From NCBI RefSeq assembly GCF_009765685.1, contig NZ_LMUY01000015.1:160876-224875 (forward strand): a DNA stretch of 64,000 nucleotides. The letters are read 5' to 3'. The position numbers were made by a program, and so were the translations under genes. The notes below the pieces were generated by a model. It ran no database searches, had not been told where the DNA came from, and was given only the letters and a program-made list of their open reading frames with translations. Positions 1-9,500 of this stretch are shown here, one piece after another. This DNA is from Acidisphaera sp. L21. GTDB lineage: Bacteria; Pseudomonadota; Alphaproteobacteria; Acetobacterales; Acetobacteraceae. Each line of letters begins with the position of its first letter. Position 1 is the stretch's first letter.

Positions 1-36
1 CTTCCGCCAGGGCAAGCGACCGGCGTTCCAGGGCCA

Positions 37-663
37 TTGAGCACCATCGCGCTCTGGCGCTGGGATCTGGATCGCCCAGACGCAGATGACCGCAGCGCCC
101 TGTCCGCGGAGGAGCAAGCGCGCGCCGATCGCTTCATCGTGCCTCATGCATCCCGTCGGTTCACTGCCGCGCGGGCCGCGATGCGCCGCACCTTGGCTGT
201 CCTATGCGGCGGCTCACCCGCCACGGTGCCGCTGGCGATCGGTCCGAATGGCAAGCCGTTCCTCGCAGGCGGTCCCGACTTTAACCTCAGCCATTCCGGC
301 CCGGTGGCGATATTCGCCGTCGCCGATTTTCCCGTGGGGGTCGACGTGGAGGCAGTGCGCCCTGTCGAGGGCGGTCTTGCCCGCATCGTTTTCGCGCCCA
401 CGGAATTGGCATACCTGGGCGGCCTTTCCGCGTCGGACCAGACCGCGGCGTTTTTCTGCGGCTGGACCCGCAAGGAGGCCATCATCAAGGCCCAGGGCGG
501 CAGCATCGCCGACCTGCAGCACATCGTGGTGCTACCGCAGCCAGTCCGGCCCGGCTGGCAAGTCACCGACCTAACCATCGTCCCGGGCTACGCCGCAGCC
601 ATCGCAGCGCCGCGGCTGGGCTGGACGGTTAGCCTGCAGGACCCGCCACACGATGCCAGGTGA
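37..663 (+). CDS. Sfp-type 4'-phosphopantetheinyl transferase
   Basis: It transfers phosphopantetheine from CoA to carrier-protein serines and so activates the PCP and ACP domains of the neighbouring synthetase. Visible family signatures are NGKPF (residues 71-75), FNLSHS (82-87), the Mg-binding GVDVE (Asp103, Glu105) and WTRKEAIIK (143-151, with the Glu and Lys of the KExxxK motif). The 208 residues are typical of the short Sfp/AcpT group. The start used is TTG at 37; the frame stays open to the window edge, so an earlier start outside cannot be excluded, but STIALWRWDLD looks like a usual family N-terminus. Its last 35 bases overlap the 3' end of the opposing hydrolase gene. Function is well supported; partnership with the synthetase is inferred from position. 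Confidence 0.9.
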   Translation: MSTIALWRWDLDRPDADDRSALSAEEQARADRFIVPHASRRFTAARAAMRRTLAVLCGGSPATVPLAIGPNGKPFLAGGPDFNLSHSGPVAIFAVADFPVGVDVEAVRPVEGGLARIVFAPTELAYLGGLSASDQTAAFFCGWTRKEAIIKAQGGSIADLQHIVVLPQPVRPGWQVTDLTIVPGYAAAIAAPRLGWTVSLQDPPHDAR

Positions 664-1543
664 CGCCCGCTGGCGACTCCGCCGGCTCGGGCGCGCCCAT
701 CAGGGCGTGCGCGAAAAACGCCTCCACCAATGCGCCCACCGCCGGGTTGTTCCCCGCGTCGCTGAACCCGGTGTGCTGCAATCCGTCCAGTTGCGCGTAA
801 CTGCCGCCCACTGCGGCGAAACGGGCGCGCAACCGGGCGCCATCCCGACGGTCCAACTCGCCCGCCGGGTCATGCGCCGGCTCGTCGGTGGCAGGATAGG
901 GGTCGCCGCTCATCACCAGATACGGCTGCGGCGAAGGGTCATCCGCCGCCGGACCGAACATCCAGCCATCCATGTTCAGGCACGCCTTGAACCGGTGGTC
1001 TTGCCGGCAAGCCTCGACGGCGACCGCCCCGCCAAACGACCAGCCGAAGATCCCCGCAGCGGGCGCCTGCAAGGCCGCGGGCAGCAGATCCATCACGACC
1101 GAGGAATCGGACGCCATCAGGACCGCGCGCCAGTCGCCCTCCGCCGTGGTGCGGGCGACCGCGGCATCGGAGGATAGGTCCAGCGCTACCTGCATCCGCT
1201 GCATCTGGCTGGCGAATCCGGACGGCTGCTCTGTTGCGTAGTCGACTGCGGCAACGGTGAACCCGGCCTGCGCCAGCATCGCCGCCATTCGGGAGTTCTC
1301 GTCTGCCCGCCCGCCCCAACTCGGCTGATACACCAGCAGCGGATGCGGCCCGGGCGTCGTCGCCTGCCATAGCAGCACCCGAACCTCGTGCGCCGGTGCC
1401 CCATCGCGCGCTGGAATGGCCAGCGATCGCGTCACCGGCCCGGCGCCTCCCAGCAGGGCAATGCCCCCCAGGGCGAGCGCCACGCGCCGGATGAACTTCT
1501 TCCCGGGCAACCCCGGCGCGATTCGCAATACAGCCAATGTCAC
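629..1543 (-). CDS. PAF-acetylhydrolase-like alpha/beta hydrolase, coupled to the NRPS
   Basis: A 304-residue alpha/beta hydrolase. The GTG start at 1543 overlaps the TGA of the upstream C-PCP-TE gene as GTGA, which implies translational coupling and is why I reject longer in-frame starts. A basic then hydrophobic segment (about residues 15-35) looks like a signal peptide or membrane anchor. The triad is visible: Ser169 in GWSFGG, Asp192 in MDGW, His257 in LQHTGFSD. The His-x-x-Phe-Ser-Asp and Asp-Gly-Trp contexts resemble the platelet-activating-factor acetylhydrolase/dienelactone hydrolase group. As the last gene of the synthetase operon, it may release, trim or deacylate the product; that role is inference. 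A generic esterase is the alternative. Confidence 0.75.
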   Translation of the reverse strand: MTLAVLRIAPGLPGKKFIRRVALALGGIALLGGAGPVTRSLAIPARDGAPAHEVRVLLWQATTPGPHPLLVYQPSWGGRADENSRMAAMLAQAGFTVAAVDYATEQPSGFASQMQRMQVALDLSSDAAVARTTAEGDWRAVLMASDSSVVMDLLPAALQAPAAGIFGWSFGGAVAVEACRQDHRFKACLNMDGWMFGPAADDPSPQPYLVMSGDPYPATDEPAHDPAGELDRRDGARLRARFAAVGGSYAQLDGLQHTGFSDAGNNPAVGALVEAFFAHALMGAPEPAESPAGVTWHRVAGPAG

Positions 1544-3546
1544 CCGACAAACGCCCCAATTCGTTGCGCCACGACGTTGTGCCAGGGGCCCGGAGGCAGC
1601 GGCACGACGTCTAGCGTACCGTTCAAGTACCCCGACCACCCATCGGTTTCGTCCGGAGAGCTATCAGGGCGGCGGAACAGGATCGCGGGGCCGTCAAACC
1701 GCGGCCCCAAATCCCGTGCCGACAGCAACCCGCGCCAGAAACTGCGGGGCTGCTGCGGCATCACGTCGACCAGCACGAGTGTCACATTGCGACCATCCGC
1801 GCCCAGCGCCCGCGCCAGGCTCATCGCCAGCATCCCTTCATTCCCAGTGCCCAGCACAGCGATCGGCCCGGTCGGATACAGGCGTGTCACGAGGCCCGGG
1901 GCAGCGTCGGAAAGGCACTGGAACGGGCTTTTGCGGCCCAGCGCGTCTTGCAGGCCGATCCAATCCACCGGGTTGCCCACAGCCACCAACGGCGTGCCGA
2001 TCGACGACTTGGCCGCGATCGGGATGGCCAGCCGCGCGGCCAGGCCGCCCAGCGTCGGATCGGCAAACAGCGCCGCCATGCCGACGCGCTGGCCGAACAC
2101 CGCCTCCACCCGGGCCAACATCCGCGCCGCCAGCAGGGAATGGCCGCCGAGGTCGAAGAACCCATCGGTCGGCCCAACGCCGGGCACGCCCAGTATTTCG
2201 CACCAGATGGCGCCCAGCGTCTCCAACACCGGGTCCGCCGGCGCCGAAGCCGCGACAGGCTGGCCCGACAGCGCCTGCCGCCAATCGGCCAGCATTGCCG
2301 CCACCGTCGCCGGCTCGAACAACGCCGCGTCGTATTCGCACGACGCGCGCCACCCGTCCGGCCGCTCCACCATGAAGAAATTCAGGTCGTACAGCGCCCC
2401 GGCGGAGTGGCTGGGCAAATCCACCAGGGTAATGCCTCCGCCCTCGAACGGCGCCACGAACGAGCGTTGGAAGATGAAATTCACCGAAAACAGCGGCGTG
2501 CGCCGGGCATCCCGCGCCGGGTTCAGCGCCCGGATCAGCAGTTCGAACGGCATGGTGTGATTGTCGAGCGCACCGGCCACGATGCGGGCGGTGCGCGCCA
2601 CGCGCTCGGCCCAATCCGGCTGCCCGGCCAGGTCCAATCGCAGCACCAGCGTGTTGATGAACGGGCCGATCATGCCCTCCAGCTCCACCTCGGTCCGCCC
2701 GGCCACTTGGGTGCCGATCGGGATGTCGTTGGCCCCGGTGCGGGCCTGCAGCATCTGGCCCAGCGCCGCCAGTGCCACTGCGAACGGGGTGCAACCCTGC
2801 TGGGCCGCCATCGCCACCATCCCGTCCGTCAGGGCGCGCGGCAGCAGCGTGGAGATGATGGCGCCGCCGCCACGCTCCTGCGCCGCATGGTCTGGCGGCA
2901 CGATCACGTACGGCAGGCCGGCCAATTGGCTGGTCCAGTAGGCGGAGGCGACGCGCGGGGCGGGACTGTCCAGCCACGCCTGCTGCCACTCGGCATAGTC
3001 GCCATACTGCAGCGGCAGTTCCGGCAGTGGCGGCTCGCCGGCCAGGCCTTTGGTGATTTCCTCCGCCAGCACCCCGATCGACCAGCCGTCGCAGATCGCA
3101 TGATGCAGCGTCAGCAACAGGCGCGACTCGCCGGGTTCCAACAGGATCAGCGTCGCGCGCATCAGCGGCGCGGCCTCCAGCGCGAACGGGTTGCGGGCCT
3201 CCTCGGCGCCGATCCGGTCCGCCTCGGCCAACGCGGCCTCCTTCGGCATCCCCGTCAGGTCATGGTGGCGCACCTGGAAGGGCAGGGCGGGCTGCACGAG
3301 CTGGGTGGGGATGCCATCCTCGTTATGCAACGCCGTCCGCAGGATCTCGTGCCGCCCGACGATGCGCCGCATGGTCGCCTCGACCGCGCCATGCGTGACG
3401 GGGCCAAGCAGTTTCCACCGCACCGCGACGTTCAGCGCGGGGGTGCCGGGGTCCAGCGCATCCAGCAGCCAGAACCGCGTCTGCGCGAGCGAGGCCGGGT
3501 AGCTGACCCCGGTGCCTTCGCTGGAGGGGGAGGTGCCGATATCCAT
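1540..3546 (-). CDS. NRPS terminal module: C-PCP-thioesterase with inactive-looking TE
   Basis: A 668-residue nonribosomal peptide synthetase subunit starting 3 bp after the large synthetase. Domain order: condensation (about 15-430) with an intact HHAICDG motif (148-154); carrier domain (about 438-508) with FFDLGGHSL and pantetheine Ser470; then a thioesterase-like domain (about 517-665). In the TE the nucleophile elbow reads GTGNEG (566-571), with Gly568 where the GxSxG serine belongs, while Asp594 (LVLVDVMP) and His656 (GPWHN) sit at plausible triad positions. There is no adenylation domain, so Ser470 must be charged in trans or accept a chain directly. It acts in the cytosol with the upstream protein. 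Domain calls are firm; the loss of TE chemistry is inferred from the missing Ser. Confidence 0.9.
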   Translation of the reverse strand: MDIGTSPSSEGTGVSYPASLAQTRFWLLDALDPGTPALNVAVRWKLLGPVTHGAVEATMRRIVGRHEILRTALHNEDGIPTQLVQPALPFQVRHHDLTGMPKEAALAEADRIGAEEARNPFALEAAPLMRATLILLEPGESRLLLTLHHAICDGWSIGVLAEEITKGLAGEPPLPELPLQYGDYAEWQQAWLDSPAPRVASAYWTSQLAGLPYVIVPPDHAAQERGGGAIISTLLPRALTDGMVAMAAQQGCTPFAVALAALGQMLQARTGANDIPIGTQVAGRTEVELEGMIGPFINTLVLRLDLAGQPDWAERVARTARIVAGALDNHTMPFELLIRALNPARDARRTPLFSVNFIFQRSFVAPFEGGGITLVDLPSHSAGALYDLNFFMVERPDGWRASCEYDAALFEPATVAAMLADWRQALSGQPVAASAPADPVLETLGAIWCEILGVPGVGPTDGFFDLGGHSLLAARMLARVEAVFGQRVGMAALFADPTLGGLAARLAIPIAAKSSIGTPLVAVGNPVDWIGLQDALGRKSPFQCLSDAAPGLVTRLYPTGPIAVLGTGNEGMLAMSLARALGADGRNVTLVLVDVMPQQPRSFWRGLLSARDLGPRFDGPAILFRRPDSSPDETDGWSGYLNGTLDVVPLPPGPWHNVVAQRIGAFVG

Positions 3547-3549
3547 GGC

Positions 3550-6500
3550 TCAGTCCCCCGCCGCCACTTTGCGGTCCCGCCTGAACGCCTTCAGCGATGG
3601 CACACTCGACTCCTCGCCTACCATCGCATGTCCCGCGCTATCCCCATGGGCTGCCGCCACCGCTGCGACCGTCCGATGTTGCAGCAGATCCCGCGCAAGC
3701 AGTGTGACCCCCGCCGCATTCGCCCGCGCCGTGATCTGGAACAATTGGATGGAGTCTGCCCCCATCGCCAGCAGGTCGTCATTGCGACCCACGGGCCGAT
3801 GCAGCACCTCGCTCCAGATCCCGGCCAGCGTGCGCTCCAGCGCCGAGCGCGGCGGTTCGACCATTGTTGGCGCCGCCGTGGCTGCCGGGTTCGGAAGTGC
3901 CCCACGGTCCACCTTGCCGTTCGGCGTCAGCGGCAGCGTGTCGACCTGCATGAACACCGCCGGCACCATGTATTCCGGCAACTGGCTGCGCAGGGTGGCG
4001 CGGATCGACGCTTCGTTCAGATCCTCGCCCGGCCGCAGCATGACCCAGGCAACCAGCCGCGGATCCCCGCCGGGCCCGTCCCGCAAGGCAACCGCCGCCT
4101 CCGCCAGCCCACATTGGGTGGTGAGCGCGTGTTCGACCTCGCCCGCTTCCAGGCGGTACCCGCGCAGCTTGATCTGGCTGTCGATGCGCCCCAGCACCTG
4201 CACCCGGCCATCCGGCAGCTTCCGCGCCGAATCCCCGGTGCGATACAGCGTCTCGCCCGGCGTCAGCGGATCGGCGATGAACCGCTCCGCCGTCATGTCG
4301 GCCTTGTTCCGATACCCCTCCGCCAGCCCGGCGCCACCGATATGCAGATGCCCCGGCACCCCCACCGGCACCAGCCGGTCCTGCGCGTCCAGCACGTGCA
4401 GCACCGTGTTGGCGATCGGATGCCCAACCGTGATCAGCCCCGCGCCGACCCGCTCCACCGCCGACCAGATCGTGGTCTCGGTCGGGCCATACATGTTCCA
4501 AAGCTCCCCGCCATCCGCCAGCAGACGGTCGGCCAGGGTTCGCGGCAGCGCTTCGCCACCGCACAGCATGCGCAGCGGACCTGGGATCCAACCCGTCTCC
4601 AGCAGCAGCCGCCAGGTGGCCGGCGTGGCCTGCATGATGGTCGCGCCGGTGCTGCCCAGCAGTTCCCGCAACCGGTGCCCATCCGCCGCATCGGCACGGG
4701 AGGCAACCACCACCTGCGCGCCCGCCACCAGCGGACCCCACAGCTCCAGCCCGGCAATGTCGAAGCTGATCGTGGTCACCGCAAGCCACACATCGTCAGC
4801 CGCAATCCCCGGCTCCCGTCCCATGGACAGCAGCAGATTTCCCAGCGCCATGTGCCCGATGGCGACGCCTTTCGGCAGCCCCGTGGAACCAGACGTGTAG
4901 ATTACATACGCAACATCGTTCTCCGCGACCGGCGCACTGGCCGGCTGGGCGTCCAGCGCTTCCTGCGCATCCCGCAGATCCAGTAGCGGCGCATTCAGCA
5001 CCGGGCCAGACCCATCCGTGACCAGCACGGCCGGCGCCGCATCGTTGATGATATGCCCCAGCCGAGCCGGCGGGTGCGACGGGTCCAGCGGCACATATGT
5101 CAGCCCTGCCTTCCACGCGCCCAGCAGCACCGCCAGCATGTCCGGCGTCCGGTCCAGCATCACCGCCACCCGGTCACCCGGCGTCGCATAGCTCAGCAGC
5201 AGCCGCGCCATCTGGTTCGCCCGCGCATCCAGCGCCGCGTAGCTTACCAATGTGTCGCCGAACCGCGCGGCAACGGCGTCCGGCGTCCGGCCCGCCTGTT
5301 GCTCGATCAACCGATGGACCGGCGCGGAGGGTAGGGGCGCCTTCGTATCGTTCATCCCGTGCATCAATCCATCCCGGTCGGCGGCGGACAGCAGCGGGAT
5401 GGCGCCAATCGCCAGCGCCGGGTCCGCTGCCACCGCCTCCAGCACGGTGCGCAGATGTGCCAGCCAGCGATCCACCGTCGCCGCATCGAACAGATCGGCG
5501 TTGTAGTCGCAGTCGATCGCCAACCCGGCCTTCGACTCCACCGCATTCACGAACAGATCGAAGTTCACGAACGCCTTAGGATTGGCCTCACACGCGATCG
5601 TCAGCCCCGGCATCGCCATCCCGTCTGCCAGCCGCTCCAGGTTGAACTGCACATCCGTCAGCGGCAGCCGGCTGATGTCGCGCGGCAGCGCCAACGCCCG
5701 CACGATGGTGCCCAGCGTGCAATCCTGATGCTCATACGCGTCCAGCACGGTGTGGCGCATCTTCGCCAAATGCGCGGCAAACGGCGTCTCGTCCGTCCAG
5801 GTGGCGCGCATCGGCAGCAGATTGGCACAATGGCCAACCAGCACCTCGTCCTCCAACTGCGACTGCGCAGCGGCCGGCACGGCGATCACCACGTCCGTCC
5901 GATCCGCCAAGCGACCGAAGGTGACGCCTACGGCACCCAACATGGTGGCAAACAACGTGCAGCCGCTGGACGCCCCCGCCGCCTTCACACGCGCCATGGC
6001 CGGGGCGTCGATCACCAACCGCCGCGTACCGCCACGAAACGACCGCAGCGCCGGCCGCGGCCGGTCCGACGGCAGGTCCAGCGCCGCCGGAATGGTCGCG
6101 TACTGCGCCTTCCACCAGGCCAGGTCCGCCGCACTGCGCATGCCGGTCTGCCGGCTCGCGTATTCCACGAAGGAAAGCGCGGGCGGCAGCGCCCCCGGTT
6201 CTGCCAACTCCGACAGCAGCGTGTTGATGGACCAGCCGTCGCAGATGATATGATGCGCCGTCATCACCAGCACGTGGTGCTCCGCCGCAATCCTCACCAA
6301 CCGCAGCCGGGCCGGCGGGCCGGCCACCAGGTCGAACGGCGTCCGCGCCTCCTCCTCCAGCACGCTGTCCAGCACCCGGTCGGTCACCGGCAGGTCGATT
6401 GAGCTGGCGGGGCCAACGATCATCCGGTCACCCGTGGGGGTGAACCGCGCCCGCAGCGCGTCATGCCGGGCGAATACGCGATTGATCGAGGCATGCAGCG

Positions 6501-9500
6501 CCCCGAAATCCAGCGCGCCGCGCATGTGCAGGCTGATGCCCTCGTTGAACGAGCACGACGCTGCGTGCCCAAGCTGCGACGCGAGCCAGACCTCCATCTG
6601 CGCCTCGGTCAACTTCGCCTCGGTAGGGGCGGCCAGCTTCGGTATCGGCGCGCCCGCGGGCAGCAGGATCCCAACCGCCTGCAACGCGTCGAGGCTGTCG
6701 ACGAACGCGCTATAGATCCGTTCGAACTCTGCCGGCCCATGCGTCGTCGTCAGGAAGCAGGGGAAGCCCTCCTGAATATGCACGTCGCGCAGCCGCATGT
6801 TGGGATAGAACAACGTCGCCAGCGGATCCGGGAACTTGAAGTAGAACCAGCTCGCATAATGCTCGATGCAACGGGGCAGGTGCCGCGCCGCCAGCGCGTC
6901 GTTCAACCGGGCGGCGAATGCGCTCACCCGGCCGCCGATCTCGGACTGCAGCCCTGGGCCGCTGGTCTCGATATGGTTCAACACCGAGTCCAGCGCCGCC
7001 AGCGCCAACGGATGCCGTACGAACGTGCCGGCGAAGAACGTCACCGCGGCCTCCGGCGTGCTGTCATCGCCAAACTGCCAGTCGCCGCCGTCCAGCGCGT
7101 CCATATACGCCGCGCGCCCGGCCAGAATGCCGACCGGCATCCCGCCGCCGACCACCTTGCCATACGTCGCCAAATCCGCGCGGATGCCATAGATCGCCTG
7201 CATCCCGCCCGGATGCGTGCGGAACCCCGTGACGACCTCGTCGAAGATCAGGCAGATGCCGGCCTTCTCCGTGATGTCCCGCAGCTCCAACGCAAACTCG
7301 CGCGGCTGGATGCCGGGATGCCGGCTCTGCACCGGCTCGAACATCACCGCCGCCAACTCGTCCGCATGGTCGCGGATCCACGCCAGCGAGGCAGCCGATG
7401 CGTACTCCAGCACCACGTTGTTGCCGACCGATTCTTGCGGAATGCCTGGCGCCACCGGCCGCGTGCCCTTAGGCGCCGCCTTAACCAGCACCTCGTCGAA
7501 CTGCCCATGATAGCTGCCGGCAAACGTCGCGATCTTGCTGCGTCCGCTGACGGTGCGCGCAATCCGCATCGCCGCCATCACCGCTTCGGACCCGGTGTTG
7601 CAGAACGTCATCCGCTCGTTGCCGGTCATGGCGCAGAACCGGTCCGCGACGCGCCCGGCATATTCGGCTTGCGGCCCGATCTCGAACCCCTTGTCCAACT
7701 GCCGCTTCACCGCCTCCGTCACGAAGGCCGGCGCATGCCCATACGCGGTCTGCCCGAACCCGTTCACCAGGTCGACATATTCGTTCCCATCCGCATCCCA
7801 AATGAACGGCCCGGCGGAGCGAACCGCGACGATCGGGTACGTCATCTCCTTCCACTCGGGCCGGAACCCGGCCGCCGCGCGTGGATCGGCCAGCCGCTTG
7901 CGCGCCTCCGCCGTCATCCGCTTGGACCCCGGCGTGCGTGCCACCGTGGCCGCCACCAGGTCCTTCACATGCCGAAGCTGCGCCGGCGTAAATCCGCTTG
8001 CGCCGGTCGCCACCACCTTGAACGCATCGAACCGCGCCGTATTCTCCGCCGCCGGTGCCGCAATAGGCGCGGCCTTCGCCGGGGCAGGCGCCATGACTGC
8101 CGCCGGCACCGCCGCCGGCGCAGATCCGAGCGCGCTCAGTTGCTGCGAGAACAGCGCCGACATCGCCGCAACTTGCTGCTGCATCAGCGACGCCGCACCC
8201 TCCGGCGCCGGTCCGGCGACCAACGCCACCGGTGCGCTCACCGGGCTCATCTGCACCGGGCTCATCTGCACCGGGCTCATTTGCACCGGGGCCGCTGCCA
8301 CAGCCGGCGCGGCAACACGGGCAGGACGCCCGGCGCCGACATACTTCGCCAGCGCGCCAAAACTGCCCAGATCGCCCATCAACTGCCGGAATGTGATCGC
8401 GACCGAGAACTTGGCCCGCACCTGCTGCGCCACCGTCCCCAGGAACAGCGAGTCGAACCCAAGCTGCAGAAAGCTGGCCGCCGGGTCCGCGCCGGCCAAC
8501 GCATCGCCCGACAAATCCTCGAACAGCGCGATCAGTTCCGGGAGCGTCTCATCGGAAGCGACGGGAAATGATTGGTCCATGGGCGGTGTGGTCTCCAGCG
8601 AGCGTGGTTGCGTCAGTTCGGGTTCGTCGATCCAGCAGCGGATCCGATCCCAGGGTGTCGTCGGCAGCGGCACCCGGCGACGTCCGGGCGAATGCAAGAC
8701 AGTCCAATCGGGCTCGATCCCAGCAACCACCAGCCGGGTGATCGCCTCGGCCATGGTGCTATGGTCATCCCGCGCCCGCCCGGCATCGGGCAGCGAGGGT
8801 ACGACCGCGACTGCCGCCCCACGCGCCGCGCCCTGCAGCGCCAGCGTGCTCAGCGTGCGCCCCGGCCCACATTCCAACAGCGCGGCGGGCTTGGCGGCCA
8901 ACAGCGCGTCCAACCCGGCAGCAAACCGCACCGGCGCCCGGCAATGCCCGGCCCAGTAATCGGGCGACATCGCCTGCGCCGCCGTAATCGGCAGCCCTGT
9001 CACACCGGACACGAAAGGAATTGCAGGCGCCGACAGCATCACGCGCGACGCCGCCTGCTGCAGCCCATCCACCGCCGCATCCATCATGCGCGAGTGAAAC
9101 GCGTGGCTCGTGTGCAGCCGCCGGAACATCACGCCGCGTGCGGTCAACACCGCCTCCAGCGCCTCGGTCGCCTCGAATGATCCAGCCGCCACGCTCAGCG
9201 ACGGCGCGTTCACCGCCGCCAGATCCATCGCCTCCCCCAGCAGCGGCACCAACTCTGCCTCCGGCAACCGCACCGCCAGCATTGCGCCGCCAGGCATGCC
9301 CGCCATCAACCGCCCGCGTGCCGCAATAAGGCCGAGCGCGTCCTCCAGCGTGAACACCCCGGCCAGGCACGCCGCCACGAACTCGCCGACGCTATGCCCC
9401 AGCATGGTCCCCGGCGTGATCCCCCAGGACATCCAAAGCCGCGCCGTCGCATAGCCGATCGTGAACAGCGCCGGCTGCGCGATGGCGGTGCCGATCAGCG

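Noticed and set aside
1540-2000. The thioesterase-like C-terminus first read as an unrelated degenerate tail or a frameshifted TE.
   Set aside because: The frame is continuous to the GTGA junction, and the Asp and His positions and length fit a full TE domain, so it is a TE with a substituted nucleophile rather than a frameshift.
1948-4986. A 1012-codon open frame on the plus strand opposite the synthetase genes.
   Set aside because: It is antisense to two clearly folded NRPS proteins, its translation is rich in His, Arg, Gln and Pro with no domain, and it is what high-GC codon bias leaves open on the opposite strand.
8239-8290. Three close repeats considered as a small CRISPR-like array.
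   Set aside because: The units are contiguous, 15 bp, without spacers, and in frame within a linker.
6463-8571. A 702-codon plus-strand frame opposite the aminotransferase and carrier region.
   Set aside because: It has the same low-complexity Arg/His-rich composition and lies antisense to conserved domains; no ribosome site or family match.
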